A stretch of 64,000 bases of DNA, taken from the NCBI GenBank assembly GCA_964650705.1, contig CAZYUJ010000001.1:62001-126000 (forward strand), in the 5' to 3' direction. How positions within the stretch are numbered: the stretch's first letter is position 1; each line of letters opens with the position of its first letter. The notes below the pieces were generated by a model, which saw only the letters and a list, made by a program, of their open reading frames with translations, had not been told where the DNA came from and did not search any database. The translations under genes and the position numbers were made by a program. Below, in pieces: positions 8,359 to 17,709 of the stretch. The DNA comes from Faeciplasma sp964650705 (GTDB lineage: Bacteria; Bacillota; Clostridia; Oscillospirales; Ruminococcaceae).

Positions 8359-9795
8359 TTACCCCTCAGCCTCTTCCTCGACCTCAACAAATGCCGAGTT
8401 ATCAGACATCAGCTTGAATTCGATCTCGAAGGTCTCGTAATTGCCGTTCACCAAAATTCTGCTGACTGTCGCAGTGACGGTGTCGCCCGGCTTGAGCTGA
8501 AGAATGATCTCATAAACGTCATCAGCGCTCATTACCTGGATGCCGTTCATGTGGGTGATGATATCATCTACCTGAAGGTCGGTGTTTGCGATGTCACAGT
8601 CGGGATCGATCTCGGCAATGTGAAGCCCCGGAATAGTTCCGTAATATTCAGCGGCAGCCTCGTTGATCTCATAGAAGCTGATGCCGATCTTCGGTCTGTC
8701 GGGAACGTATCCGAATTCGATAAGCTGTTCGATAATGGGCTTTGCCGCAGATATCTCGATAGCAAAACCGATATTGTCATAGTCAACGGAATCAAGCTTT
8801 GATGAGGTGATTCCCACAACCTGACCCCACATGTTGATGAGCGCACCGCCCGAGTTACCCGGGTTGATAGCCGCATCTATCTGAATGCAGGACATATTGA
8901 TGTTGTCCGAATCCACCTTTATCATTCTGTCAAGACCGGATACACATCCTGTGGTAACAGTTTGCTCAAGTCCTGCGGGAGTGCCGATGGTTACGACCTG
9001 CTCTCCCAAAACAAGAGCGTCCGAATCACCGAACTGTGCGGGAGTAAGCTTATCCTTGGCAACTATTCTGATAACTGCAATATCGCTCTTTTTGTCGCTG
9101 CCGATAACCTCGGCGTCATATTCGGCTCCGTTATAAAGTCTGACCTTGACACCCAACGTAGCACCGTCGATAACGTGTGCATTGGTGATGATATAGCCGT
9201 CTGAGGACATTATGATTCCCGAGCCCTGGCCATAGGGCGCGAATGCCGAGCCTTCGATATATGCTTCGACCGTAACGATGGACGGCGATACCGCTTTAGC
9301 AACGCCTTCGGTGGTATATCTTCCGTCAGCCTGATAATACTGATCCTCAAGCTCGGGAAGCTCCGCTATCGGGAGGGTAAAGTTGATTCCGGGCGTGTTG
9401 CCGTTTATCATATTGGATATCCAGCCTCTGCCGAAAATGAGTCTTGCGGTTCCGAAGAAGAGCGCAACGAACACAACGAGCATGACAGTGAACATCTTTA
9501 TAAACAAGTGGTCGTTTTGCTTGAGCGTGCCGACAGGCTTGGGCAGATAGTCATATGAATATGCTTCTGCCGCCGCAAGCGATCTGATCTCGTCAATGGC
9601 TGCAGCCTTTTCTTCTGCGGAGGGTTCAGCCGGGGCCTTCTGATTTGTCAAAGCCTCAAGTCTTGCGCTCAGCGCTTGAATCTCTGCCAAAAGCTCTTCC
9701 TTCGTTTTCGAGGATTCTCCACTGTCAACAGAAGGGGAGACCTTTTCGGTTTCTTCATTCTCGGCGCTGATCTTTTCGTTATCTAAAAATTCCAT
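8359..9795 (-). CDS. HtrA/DegP-like membrane serine protease with PDZ domain
   Basis: Envelope quality-control protease. From the N-terminus: an acidic cytoplasmic region with a short coiled coil (about 1-95), one transmembrane helix (about 98-120), a trypsin-like domain (about 165-360) with the triad H207 (T-N-A-H-V-I), D238 (S-D-I-A-V-I) and S315 (G-N-S-G-G-A), and one C-terminal PDZ domain (about 380-465). I chose the ATG at 9795 because AAAGGAAGG lies just upstream; an ATG 24 bases earlier would swallow that site. It is the third gene of a unit with a PhoB-type regulator and an acidic membrane protein, a typical envelope-stress context. A GC-rich hairpin element follows the stop codon. 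Confidence 0.95.
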   Translation of the reverse strand: MEFLDNEKISAENEETEKVSPSVDSGESSKTKEELLAEIQALSARLEALTNQKAPAEPSAEEKAAAIDEIRSLAAAEAYSYDYLPKPVGTLKQNDHLFIKMFTVMLVVFVALFFGTARLIFGRGWISNMINGNTPGINFTLPIAELPELEDQYYQADGRYTTEGVAKAVSPSIVTVEAYIEGSAFAPYGQGSGIIMSSDGYIITNAHVIDGATLGVKVRLYNGAEYDAEVIGSDKKSDIAVIRIVAKDKLTPAQFGDSDALVLGEQVVTIGTPAGLEQTVTTGCVSGLDRMIKVDSDNINMSCIQIDAAINPGNSGGALINMWGQVVGITSSKLDSVDYDNIGFAIEISAAKPIIEQLIEFGYVPDRPKIGISFYEINEAAAEYYGTIPGLHIAEIDPDCDIANTDLQVDDIITHMNGIQVMSADDVYEIILQLKPGDTVTATVSRILVNGNYETFEIEFKLMSDNSAFVEVEEEAEG

Positions 9796-9831
9796 TGATA
9801 TACCTTGCCTTCCTTTCAATGGGGATCATAC

Positions 9832-10623
9832 TTATTTCTTATCCTTGTCGCTCAAAAGCTTGACTGCGGCGACGGTTGCGGCAACTGCCGCACCGACCTT
9901 GAGCAAAGTCTTTACGTTAACGGTGAGCTCATCATTTTGTTCCTTTCTCTTCTTCGGAACGGGCTTTGTGTGAGCTGTCTTTTTATAAAGCTCAGGGTGC
10001 TTATATGCGGGTGTCTCTTCCTCAGCGAAATATCTTTCGTCATATTCATAGCAGAAGTCTTCGGGTTCTTTTTCATCCTCAACAGGCTCGTCGGGCAGGC
10101 TGTCAACCTTTTGCTCAACGCTGTCAAGCTGTTCTCCGAGGCTCTTGATCTCTCGGCTGAGCTGCTCCTCGATCTCGTTCATCTGTCTGAGTCTTGCCAG
10201 ATATTCATCGTGAGATACAGCGGGGACCTTTTCTTCCGTTTGCTCTTCTTCCGCGGCTTCCTTCGGCTCATCGAAGGGCTCATCAAAGAAATCAAACGCC
10301 AAGGTCTCGGGCGGATCCTCTTCGGTATTCTCCTCACACACTTCTTCGGGAATACATGAAGCTTCACTGTCGATGATCTCGTCTTCAAAAGCATCATGCT
10401 CTTCATCCGAACATTCGGGAACTATCTCGTCCTCTTCTGGTCGGATCTCATCCGAAACGGGGGTGATCTCTTCGCCGTCCACAGGATCGAAACAGGGTTC
10501 TCCGTCGGGCTTCTCATCCCAAACAGGGGGCTCTTCCAACGTCATGGGAGCTTCAGCGAGCTTATTAAGTTCTTCCTCTTGCTTCTTGCTCAAAGGGAAA
10601 TCTTCATCAAAAAAGTCTTTCAT
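9832..10623 (-). CDS. Acidic membrane-anchored protein of unknown function
   Basis: I do not recognise this family. The 263-residue protein is extremely acidic over its first 150 residues (long Glu/Asp runs, several E-E-P-P and P-E-E-x motifs). It then has a predicted coiled coil (about 140-185, with L-R-Q-M-N-E-I-E-E-Q-L) and ends in a hydrophobic segment (about 235-258, V-G-A-A-V-A-A-T-V-A-A-V) followed by S-D-K-D-K-K. The tail fits a C-terminal membrane anchor. It lies between the response regulator gene (21 bases) and htrA (36 bases), so it probably acts with them at the envelope. Low sequence complexity makes homology calls unreliable. Confidence 0.7.
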   Translation of the reverse strand: MKDFFDEDFPLSKKQEEELNKLAEAPMTLEEPPVWDEKPDGEPCFDPVDGEEITPVSDEIRPEEDEIVPECSDEEHDAFEDEIIDSEASCIPEEVCEENTEEDPPETLAFDFFDEPFDEPKEAAEEEQTEEKVPAVSHDEYLARLRQMNEIEEQLSREIKSLGEQLDSVEQKVDSLPDEPVEDEKEPEDFCYEYDERYFAEEETPAYKHPELYKKTAHTKPVPKKRKEQNDELTVNVKTLLKVGAAVAATVAAVKLLSDKDKK

Positions 10624-10644
10624 TTTGCTTATCCTTTCTATGTC

Positions 10645-11340
10645 TTAAGGCTCTAATATCTCAAACTTATATCCGACGCTCCAAACGGTTTTCAGCGTCC
10701 ATTTCGGGGATACACCGTCCAGCTTTTCGCGCAGTCTTTTAATATGTACGTCTATCGTTCTCGATCCGCCGTAATATTCAAATCCCCAAACCTCATCCAA
10801 AAGCTTATCGCGGTTGAAAACGGTGTTCGGGTGAGATGCTAAATGGAACAAAAGCTCGAGCTCCTTCGGCGGAGTGTCCAATATCTTTCCGTCAACCTTA
10901 AGCTCATATCTGGTCATGTTGATGTCAAGCTTGTCATAATGAACCTCCTTGAGGTCATTGTCCGATTTAACAAGGTTCACACGGCGCATAACAGCCTTCA
11001 TTCTTGCCAAGACTTCTTTAACGTCAAAGGGCTTCACGATATAGTCGTCAGCACCGAGCTCAAGTCCCAAGACCTTATCGAATACTTCGGCTTTCCCTGT
11101 TATATATATGATAGGAATGTTTGATTTCTTTCTTATCTCTCGGCATATCTGCCAGCCGTCGATCCCCGGCAGAATGACGTCCAAAAGCACCATATCCGGC
11201 TTAAGAGCGTTAAATTTGACCAAGCCTTCTTCGCCGTCGTTGGATACCAAAACGCTGTATCCTTCCTTTTCAAGCCACATTCTTAAAAGCTCGCAAATGT
11301 TTTTGTCCTGATCAATGATCAAAACCTTGCCTGTCAGCAT
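10645..11340 (-). CDS. OmpR/PhoB-family response regulator without adjacent kinase
   Basis: The 231-residue protein has an N-terminal receiver domain (about 5-120) and a C-terminal winged helix (about 130-228) with the family signature S-R-T-I-D-V-H-I-K-R-L-R-E-K-L. Phosphoacceptor D54 (L-L-D-V-I-L-P), T81 and K103 (V-K-P-F) are present. The acidic pocket reads I-I-D-Q-D, with Gln where a second Asp/Glu usually stands. I use the ATG at 11340, ten bases after AAAGGA; a GTG nine bases upstream lies too near that site. It heads a unit with the acidic membrane protein and htrA. No histidine kinase gene is adjacent. Confidence 0.92.
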   Translation of the reverse strand: MLTGKVLIIDQDKNICELLRMWLEKEGYSVLVSNDGEEGLVKFNALKPDMVLLDVILPGIDGWQICREIRKKSNIPIIYITGKAEVFDKVLGLELGADDYIVKPFDVKEVLARMKAVMRRVNLVKSDNDLKEVHYDKLDINMTRYELKVDGKILDTPPKELELLFHLASHPNTVFNRDKLLDEVWGFEYYGGSRTIDVHIKRLREKLDGVSPKWTLKTVWSVGYKFEILEP

Positions 11341-11585
11341 AATAGTCACATCCTTTACAAACAGATTATATTATAACAATATAATTATATAGTAAAACCG
11401 AGGTGTTTGCAATAGGTTTTCGCATTTTATATTGCAAAATGGTTAATAAAGTGTTAAATTGATGAAATATGTTAATTATTTAGACACAATACGGTATACA
11501 GTATAATATTATGCCAACTTGGGACTTGAATGCATACGCAAAGTTTGTTATAATACACAAAAATAAGATTTCATTCAATTATCGC

Positions 11586-11613
11586 TTGATTTTCACATTG
11601 ATGGTGCTATAAT
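11586..11613 (+). promoter_or_regulatory. groES: Sigma-A promoter of groES-groEL
   Basis: TTGATT (11586-11591), 16-bp spacer, TATAAT (11608-11613), just upstream of the CIRCE operator. The rest of the gap between 11341 and 11707 is AT-rich; it holds another TATAAT-like box near 11550 and the divergent promoter region of the response regulator, and nothing else that I can name. Confidence 0.85.
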
Positions 11614-11617
11614 ATAT

Positions 11618-11644
11618 TTAGCACTCGACGCATCAGAGTGCTAA
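11618..11644 (+). promoter_or_regulatory. CIRCE element (HrcA operator)
   Basis: TTAGCACTC-N9-GAGTGCTAA, an exact match to the HrcA-binding consensus, placed over the start of transcription of groES. It implies heat-shock repression by HrcA, whose gene is not in this window. Confidence 0.97.
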
Positions 11645-11707
11645 CATGTGGAAATAATGAGGTCATCTTAGTTGATTTAAAGAACTATATTTCAGGAGGT
11701 TTTTATT

Positions 11708-11995
11708 ATGACACTTAAGCCGCTTTTCGACCGTGTAGTCGTTAAAATGGTCGAAGCAGAGGAAACAACAAAGAGCGGAATCATCTTGACGGGCTCCGCA
11801 AAGGAAAAGCCCCAGCTTGCCGAGGTCGTCGCAGTCGGTGACGGAGAAGCAAGAGAAGGCAAGACAACAGCAATGAAGGTCAGCGTCGGTGACAAGGTGC
11901 TTTTGAGCAAATACGCAGGAACCGAGGTCAAGCTCGACGGAGAAGAATACATCATCGTTAACATGGGCGACATTCTCGCTGTCGCAGTTCAGTAA
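11708..11995 (+). CDS. groES: Co-chaperonin GroES
   Basis: Ten-kilodalton co-chaperonin that caps GroEL. It has 95 residues, with the start L-K-P-L-F-D-R-V-V-V-K, the mobile loop region E-E-T-T-K-S-G-I-I-L and the C-terminal signature Y-A-G-T-E-V-K-L-D-G-E-E-Y. The start codon follows TCAGGAGGT. It is first in the CIRCE-controlled operon, 12 bases before groEL. Confidence 0.98.
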   Translation: MTLKPLFDRVVVKMVEAEETTKSGIILTGSAKEKPQLAEVVAVGDGEAREGKTTAMKVSVGDKVLLSKYAGTEVKLDGEEYIIVNMGDILAVAVQ

Positions 11996-12007
11996 GGAGA
12001 TATTACA

Positions 12008-13639
12008 ATGGCAAAAGAAATTCTTTATGGCGAAGATGCAAGAAAAGCCTTGCAGGCAGGTATCAACAAGCTTGCCGACACAGTTAAAATAACACTCGGC
12101 CCGAAGGGCAGAAACGTAGTTTTGGACCGCACCTTCGGTCTTCCTCTCATCACCAATGACGGCGTTACCATCGCCAAGGAGATCGAGCTTGAGGACACGT
12201 TTGAAAACATGGGCGCACAGCTCATCCGTGAGGTTGCCACAAAGACCAACGATGCCGCAGGTGACGGCACCACCACTGCAACCCTTTTGGCACAGGCTCT
12301 CATCCGTGAAGGAATGAAGAACCTCGCCGCAGGAGCAAACCCCGTAGTACTCCGAAAGGGCATCCAAAAGGCTGTTGACGTTGCAGTTGATGCTGTAAAG
12401 GCTAACTCACAGGTCATCAAGGGAAGCGAAGATATTGCTCGTGTTGCAACAGTTTCCTCGGGCGACGAAGCAATCGGCAAGCTTATTGCCGAGGCTATGG
12501 AGAAGGTTACCTCCGACGGCGTTATCACCATCGAAGAATCCAAGACCGCTGAGACATACAGCGAAGTTGTTGAGGGTATGCAGTTCGATCGAGGCTATAT
12601 CACTCCCTATATGGTAACCGATACCGACAAGATGGAAGCTGTTTTGGACGATGCTTACATTCTCGTAACCGATAAGAAGATCTCAAATATACAGGAGATC
12701 CTGCCTCTTCTTGAGGATATCGTTAAGACCGGAAGAAAGCTCCTTATCATCGCAGAAGACCTCGAAGGCGAAGCTCTTTCCACAATTCTTATCAACAAGC
12801 TTCGCGGAACCTTCACCTGTGTTGCAGTAAAGGCTCCCGGCTTTGGCGACAGAAGAAAGGAAATGCTCCGCGATATCGCAACTTTGACAGGAACTGACGT
12901 CATCTCCGAAGAGCTCGGCTATGAGCTTAAGGATACCACGATTAACGATTTGGGCAGAGCAAGACAGGTTGTTGTTCAAAAGGAAAACACCATTATCGTC
13001 GGCGGTATGGGCGATGCTGAAGAGATATCCGCACGAGTTGCACAGATCCGTGTCGAGATCGAGAACACCACTTCCGATTATGACAGAGAAAAGCTTCAGG
13101 AAAGACTTGCAAAGCTCGCGGGCGGCGTTGCCGTTTTGCGTGTAGGTGCCGCAACCGAAGCTGAGATGAAGGAAAAGAAGCTCCGTGTTGAAGACGCTTT
13201 GGCAGCAACCAAGGCAGCAGTGGAAGAGGGCATCGTAGCAGGCGGCGGAACCGCACTCATCAACGCTATTCCCGCTGTTGAAAAGCTTATTCCTTCGCTC
13301 GACGGCGACGAAAAAACGGGCGCAAAGATCGTTTTGAAGGCTTTGGAGGAACCCGTTCGTCAGATCGCCGCTAACGCAGGGCTTGACGGAAGCGTTATCA
13401 TCGACAAGATCCGCCGTGCCCGCAAGGTCGGCTATGGCTTCGATGCATATAACGAGGTCTACGTTGACATGATCGATAAGGGCATCGTTGACCCGACGAA
13501 GGTAACAAGAAGCGCTTTGCAGAATGCCGCATCCGCGGCTTCGATGGTCTTGACGACCGAAAGCCTTGTCGGCAACAAGAAGGAAGACAATCCTCCTTCT
13601 CCCGCAGGCGGCGCCGCAGGTATGGGCGGAATGTATTAA
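12008..13639 (+). CDS. groEL: Chaperonin GroEL
   Basis: Sixty-kilodalton chaperonin of 543 residues, complete. Visible landmarks: T-L-G-P-K-G-R-N-V-V-L and D-G-V-T-I-A-K (nucleotide site), N-D-A-A-G-D-G-T-T-T-A-T (catalytic Asp loop), V-E-G-M-Q-F-D-R-G-Y, the late signature A-A-V-E-E-G-I-V-A-G-G-G-T-A, and a short Gly/Met-rich C-terminal tail (G-G-A-A-G-M-G-G-M-Y). It is translated from a strong site after groES and ends at a hairpin terminator. Long open frames on the opposite strand are shadows of its codon usage. Confidence 0.99.
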   Translation: MAKEILYGEDARKALQAGINKLADTVKITLGPKGRNVVLDRTFGLPLITNDGVTIAKEIELEDTFENMGAQLIREVATKTNDAAGDGTTTATLLAQALIREGMKNLAAGANPVVLRKGIQKAVDVAVDAVKANSQVIKGSEDIARVATVSSGDEAIGKLIAEAMEKVTSDGVITIEESKTAETYSEVVEGMQFDRGYITPYMVTDTDKMEAVLDDAYILVTDKKISNIQEILPLLEDIVKTGRKLLIIAEDLEGEALSTILINKLRGTFTCVAVKAPGFGDRRKEMLRDIATLTGTDVISEELGYELKDTTINDLGRARQVVVQKENTIIVGGMGDAEEISARVAQIRVEIENTTSDYDREKLQERLAKLAGGVAVLRVGAATEAEMKEKKLRVEDALAATKAAVEEGIVAGGGTALINAIPAVEKLIPSLDGDEKTGAKIVLKALEEPVRQIAANAGLDGSVIIDKIRRARKVGYGFDAYNEVYVDMIDKGIVDPTKVTRSALQNAASAASMVLTTESLVGNKKEDNPPSPAGGAAGMGGMY

Positions 13640-13646
13640 AAAATTC

Positions 13647-13682
13647 AAGATCCTCGGTGCTTGCATCGGGGATCTTTGTTTT
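13647..13682 (+). terminator. Terminator of groES-groEL
   Basis: AAGATCCTCGGTGC pairs with GCATCGGGGATCTT, followed by TGTTTT. Confidence 0.8.
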
Positions 13683-13878
13683 CATATTTTCATAGCAATG
13701 AGAATAAAACTCATTAAAATTTAGCTTATCGAAGCCGATTTCACTTGAAAAGTTTAATATTTTTAAACTGCAGATTAAAATTACACAATTTCAAAAAATC
13801 ATATTTGTTTATTGTGCGAATGGAAAAGAACAAGTGATATATTTATAATATAGGTATAATGTTTTAGGAGGCAACAAA

Positions 13879-15621
13879 ATGAAGAAAATATTTTGCTTAT
13901 TAACGGCAATAGCGATGCTTTGCTCGGTTATGACGGTCTTTGCATTCGGCGCTACTGCCGACATCGTTCATCAGTCCGTAGAGGGCACCGCTGTCATCGA
14001 CGGCGCAAAGGACGATGCATATGCAAACGCCCTCAACCTCAAAATGGATCAGAAGGGCGCTCGCAACGGCAGCGGTGAGCTTTATGCTTCGCCCTTGGCT
14101 GACGTTTATATTTTGAACGATGCTGATTATGTATATGTTTTGGTCGAGGTTACCGACGACAGCCTTGATATGAGCAACTCCGAGCTCTATGCACAGGACT
14201 CCGTTGAGATCTTCTGGATGGATTCTAACGCACAGGTACAGATCAGATACCGTTACGACGGCGAAATGTCCGGCTCGACCGCAAAGGATCAGGGTCACGC
14301 AGTTGTTTTGACCGACGTCGGTTATAACGTCGAGATCAAGATGCCCATCACCGATGTTTTGGACAATCAGATCGAAATGTGCCTACAGATCAACGACTGT
14401 AAGGACGGAATAAGAGAAGCTACCTGCTATATCACGGGCAATCCTGACGGCGACGATGCTTATCATAGAACGAGCCGTGATGTGACACAGTATGACAACT
14501 GGTGGACGCTGACTCTTGCAGGAGATCACGCTGACTCAAGAGAGGTCGCCGAGCCTGATGAAAAATCCGAATACGATTGGGAGCTCACCGACGAAAACTA
14601 TGCCGAAATTACCGAAGTCCCTTACGGCTTCCAGGTATTCACCATGGATATGGCAAACTATTCTTGGGTCGCATTCGGCGGATATCATTATGATACCTTC
14701 GGAACTCCCATGACCTATACTTGGACTGATATGTCCAACACATTCTTGATGACCGAAGCTCTCACAGTCGGTTATACCAAGGATCCTAAGTTTGGTATCC
14801 AGGTAAATGAGCACAACTATCTCCGGCTCCCCGAAGGCTCTGTACAGGGCGATACCGGCGAATCTGCACGCTTTGCTTTCGATTATGAGGATATCATCAT
14901 CAAGGCCGAAGGCTATGAAGACGTTATCGTTCCCGGCGCTCACTATGAGGCTTTGTGGACGGTCACAAACATGGGCTCATACAACTCCGGCATCAACTTC
15001 GAGATCGACTTCGTCAAACCCATCAAGGAACAGCTCGGACTCGACACCAAGGGCTTGACCGAATATATGCTCGCAGTTTATGAGATACAGTTCTCCGTCA
15101 ACATGACCGAATTCAACGGCATTACATACGATGAGCTCGCGGCTTATGAAGAAGCTCTTAATGCCGTTTCCGAGGAGATCTGTACACAGATCCAGCCCTA
15201 TGCCGACGAAGCTGAAGCTGCCTTGGATGCAGCAAAGGCGGCTAATAAGGCACTTGATGAAACCTCTGACCTTGCGGCTCATCTTGAGGTGCTGGAGGGT
15301 TATCTGGCAACTGCTCAGACTGCATATGACAACGCCGCCGCTTTGGCAGGGGATAATGCCGAAGCCTTGGAGCTCGTAGATGACTGTGCCGATGCTATTA
15401 AGGATATCCAAAAGCTCATCAACAGAACTAATGAGGACATCACCGCCGCTGAAGAAGCTAAAAGAGCTGAAGAAGAACGCATCGCCGCTGAAGAAGCTGA
15501 AGCTGCTGCAAAGGCCGCTTCTCAGACAACAACGGTCATCATCGTTATTGTTGCGGTCGTTGTGATCGTTGCCGTTATCGTCATCCTTTTGGTTCTCAAG
15601 GCAAAGAAAAACAAAAAATAA
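13879..15621 (+). CDS. Surface-anchored CBM9-like protein, paralogue 1
   Basis: Secreted 580-residue protein. It has a signal peptide (about 1-24), then a carbohydrate-binding family 9-like domain (about 30-215) with V-I-D-G-A-K-D-D-A-Y near the start and Q-D-S-V-E-I-F-W-M-D in the middle. A second beta-rich region follows (about 230-400), then an Ala/Glu-rich coiled coil (about 410-540), a single transmembrane helix (about 547-572) and a Lys-rich tail (K-A-K-K-N-K-K). No glycoside hydrolase domain is visible, so it is a binding, spacer or structural surface protein rather than an enzyme. It is followed immediately by a paralogue with the same layout. Start: TAGGAGGCAACAAA before the ATG. The fold is a motif-based judgement; the role is unknown. 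Confidence 0.8.
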   Translation: MKKIFCLLTAIAMLCSVMTVFAFGATADIVHQSVEGTAVIDGAKDDAYANALNLKMDQKGARNGSGELYASPLADVYILNDADYVYVLVEVTDDSLDMSNSELYAQDSVEIFWMDSNAQVQIRYRYDGEMSGSTAKDQGHAVVLTDVGYNVEIKMPITDVLDNQIEMCLQINDCKDGIREATCYITGNPDGDDAYHRTSRDVTQYDNWWTLTLAGDHADSREVAEPDEKSEYDWELTDENYAEITEVPYGFQVFTMDMANYSWVAFGGYHYDTFGTPMTYTWTDMSNTFLMTEALTVGYTKDPKFGIQVNEHNYLRLPEGSVQGDTGESARFAFDYEDIIIKAEGYEDVIVPGAHYEALWTVTNMGSYNSGINFEIDFVKPIKEQLGLDTKGLTEYMLAVYEIQFSVNMTEFNGITYDELAAYEEALNAVSEEICTQIQPYADEAEAALDAAKAANKALDETSDLAAHLEVLEGYLATAQTAYDNAAALAGDNAEALELVDDCADAIKDIQKLINRTNEDITAAEEAKRAEEERIAAEEAEAAAKAASQTTTVIIVIVAVVVIVAVIVILLVLKAKKNKK

Positions 15622-15651
15622 TCCCACTCTGATGTAATAATTGACGGAATA

Positions 15652-15683
15652 GGGCGCTCCGAAAGGGGCGCTCGATTTCTTTT
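15652..15683 (+). terminator. Terminator after CBM9-like paralogue 1
   Basis: GGGCGCTCC-GAAA-GGGGCGCTC forms a nine-pair stem with G-T pairs, followed by a T-rich run. It implies that the two paralogues are separate transcription units. Confidence 0.6.
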
Positions 15684-15870
15684 ATTCAGCAGATTGTGCT
15701 GTGACGTGTGTATGTTTTTGGCTATATTGCTGTAAATCCGCTTCGATAAACCTTGAATCGTAATTAAAATAAACAATTTGCGATAGTAATTATTGTCTAT
15801 TACGCTAATAGAAAGAGCTCGCACAAAATGGTATAATAATATCACCAAATTTTAATTGGAGGTTAACTAT

Positions 15871-17592
15871 ATGAAAAGAATTTTAAGTATTCTTGTTGCT
15901 GCAGTTTTGCTTTGCACAGCTCTTACTGTTGTAACAAGCGCTAACACCGCTGATATCGTTCATCAGTCCGTTGAAGGCACTGCTGTTATCGACGGCACTA
16001 AGGACGACGTTTATGCGTCCGGTTTGATCCTTCCTATCGTTCAGAAGGGTAATAACAACGGCGGCGGCGAAGTTCTCGATGAACCCATCGCTAACGCTTA
16101 CGTTGTAAACGACGCTAACTACGTTTATTGGTTCGTAGAAGTATTCGACACAACTTTGGACAACACATCCGGCAACACCTATGAACAGGACTCTGTTGAA
16201 ATCTTCTTCATGTCTGACAACTCTAAGACTCAGCTCAGATTCTGCTATGACGGTAATGTTGGCGCTGACACAGGTACAGTTCCCGAAGCCGGTACTGACT
16301 ATGTTATCACCGTAGTAGACGGCGGCTACACCCTCGAATACAGAATGCCCATCACCGACGTTTTGGCTAACCAGATCGAAACCACCATCCAGATCAACTA
16401 CTGTGCTGATGGTTCCCGTACTCACACCACCTACGTTTTGGGCAACGGCGATGCTGATAACGCTTACCAGAGATCCAACCGTCAGAAGACTGACTATGAC
16501 TGCTGGTGGACTCTTACTCTCGCAGGCACCTTCGAAGACACCCGTGTAGACCCCGAGCCGGAGCCTATGAAGCTTACTCCCAAGAACTATACTGACGTTT
16601 TGAACAACTCCATCTATGTTCAGCTCTACACTCAGAACAGAGTTGACTGGTCCGGTTGGGCAAGCGTTGGCACAGGTGGTGCTACCGCTTGGAACTCTTC
16701 ATCTGATTACCTCTGGGAAGGCATCAAGATGATCATGAACTATGACAACACCACTACTGCTGAATATACCGTTGACCCTGTATTCTCCATGCAGATCAAC
16801 GACAACGGCTGGCTTAAGCTTCCCGACGGCGCTGTAACAGGCGACACCGGTGATTCCGCTGAATACGTTATCACTTACACCGACATCATCATCAAGGCTG
16901 AAGGCTTCGACGATGTTGTTATCCCCGGCGCAACCATCAACGCTGCATGGCTCATCAAGGAAGAGGGCGGCTGGCAGTCCGGTAACAGCTCAACCGTTGA
17001 CCTCGTAGCTCCCATCAAGGCACAGCTCGGTCTCGACACCGCTGCTCTTTGCGACTACCTCAAGAACAGCTTGACCAGCGTTTCCACCAGCGTTTCCTTC
17101 GTATCCTACAACCTCGTAGACGGCGATGTTATGGACGCTTACCTCGTTCAGCTCGATGCTGAAGACGAAGCTTTGATCGTTGAACTTCAGGAATACGCTG
17201 ACAGAGTAAACGCTGCTAAGGCAATCGCTGACGACGAAGCAAGCGAACTCGCTGCTATCGAAGAAGCTGCAAGCGACGCTCAGAAGGCTGTTAACCGTGC
17301 ATCTAAGGAAGCTGAAGGCTACACCAAGGCTACTGCATGGGTAGCAGAATTGCAGACCATCGTTGACGAGCTCAACGCTAAGATCGAAGAACTTAAGGCT
17401 CCCGCTGAGGAAGAAGTTCCTGTTGAAGATCCTGCTGAAGATCCCGTTGAAGATCCTGCTGAAGAGCCTGCTGACACTACTGTTGACGAACCCGCTGAAG
17501 GCGGCTCTACCGGTATCGTAATCGCTATCGTTGCTGTAGTAGTTATCGCTGTAGTAGTTGTTATCATCTTGGTTTCCAAGAAGAAAAAGTAA
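15871..17592 (+). CDS. Surface-anchored CBM9-like protein, paralogue 2, highly expressed codon use
   Basis: 573 residues from the ATG at 15871 (TTGGAGGTTAACTAT upstream; the five codons before it are not needed). The layout matches the gene before it: signal peptide (about 1-24), CBM9-like domain (about 28-210, V-I-D-G-T-K-D-D-V-Y and Q-D-S-V-E-I-F-F-M), a second beta-rich region (about 225-400), a helical coiled coil (about 415-520), an E-D-P-A-E-D-P-V-type linker, a transmembrane helix (about 545-566) and a terminal Lys cluster. Codon choice is very narrow (mostly GCT, GTT, AAC, GAA, CTC), as in ribosomal or S-layer genes, which suggests very high expression. Its function is unknown; an abundant cell-surface glycan-binding or coat protein is plausible. 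Confidence 0.82.
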   Translation: MKRILSILVAAVLLCTALTVVTSANTADIVHQSVEGTAVIDGTKDDVYASGLILPIVQKGNNNGGGEVLDEPIANAYVVNDANYVYWFVEVFDTTLDNTSGNTYEQDSVEIFFMSDNSKTQLRFCYDGNVGADTGTVPEAGTDYVITVVDGGYTLEYRMPITDVLANQIETTIQINYCADGSRTHTTYVLGNGDADNAYQRSNRQKTDYDCWWTLTLAGTFEDTRVDPEPEPMKLTPKNYTDVLNNSIYVQLYTQNRVDWSGWASVGTGGATAWNSSSDYLWEGIKMIMNYDNTTTAEYTVDPVFSMQINDNGWLKLPDGAVTGDTGDSAEYVITYTDIIIKAEGFDDVVIPGATINAAWLIKEEGGWQSGNSSTVDLVAPIKAQLGLDTAALCDYLKNSLTSVSTSVSFVSYNLVDGDVMDAYLVQLDAEDEALIVELQEYADRVNAAKAIADDEASELAAIEEAASDAQKAVNRASKEAEGYTKATAWVAELQTIVDELNAKIEELKAPAEEEVPVEDPAEDPVEDPAEEPADTTVDEPAEGGSTGIVIAIVAVVVIAVVVVIILVSKKKK

Positions 17593-17626
17593 TCTAGTTA
17601 AAACTTTTTAACTACATAACAAATTT

Positions 17627-17660
17627 AAGCCCCGTGTAATAACGGGGCTTTTCTTTTTCT
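17627..17660 (+). terminator. Terminator after CBM9-like paralogue 2
   Basis: AAGCCCCGT-GTAATA-ACGGGGCTT followed by TTCTTTTTCTT. Confidence 0.9.
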
Positions 17661-17709
17661 TGACTTGTACGGCTTGAGAGAATATACTTATGGAAAAGGA
17701 GTTGATAAT

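Noticed and set aside
11663..12367. 234-residue minus-strand frame over groES and the start of groEL
   Set aside because: Antisense shadow; it would run through the groES ribosome binding site region and has no family features.
12683..13666. 327-residue open frame antisense to groEL
   Set aside because: It is a shadow of the strongly biased groEL codons, is Cys/Ser-rich without a recognisable domain and has no ribosome binding site.
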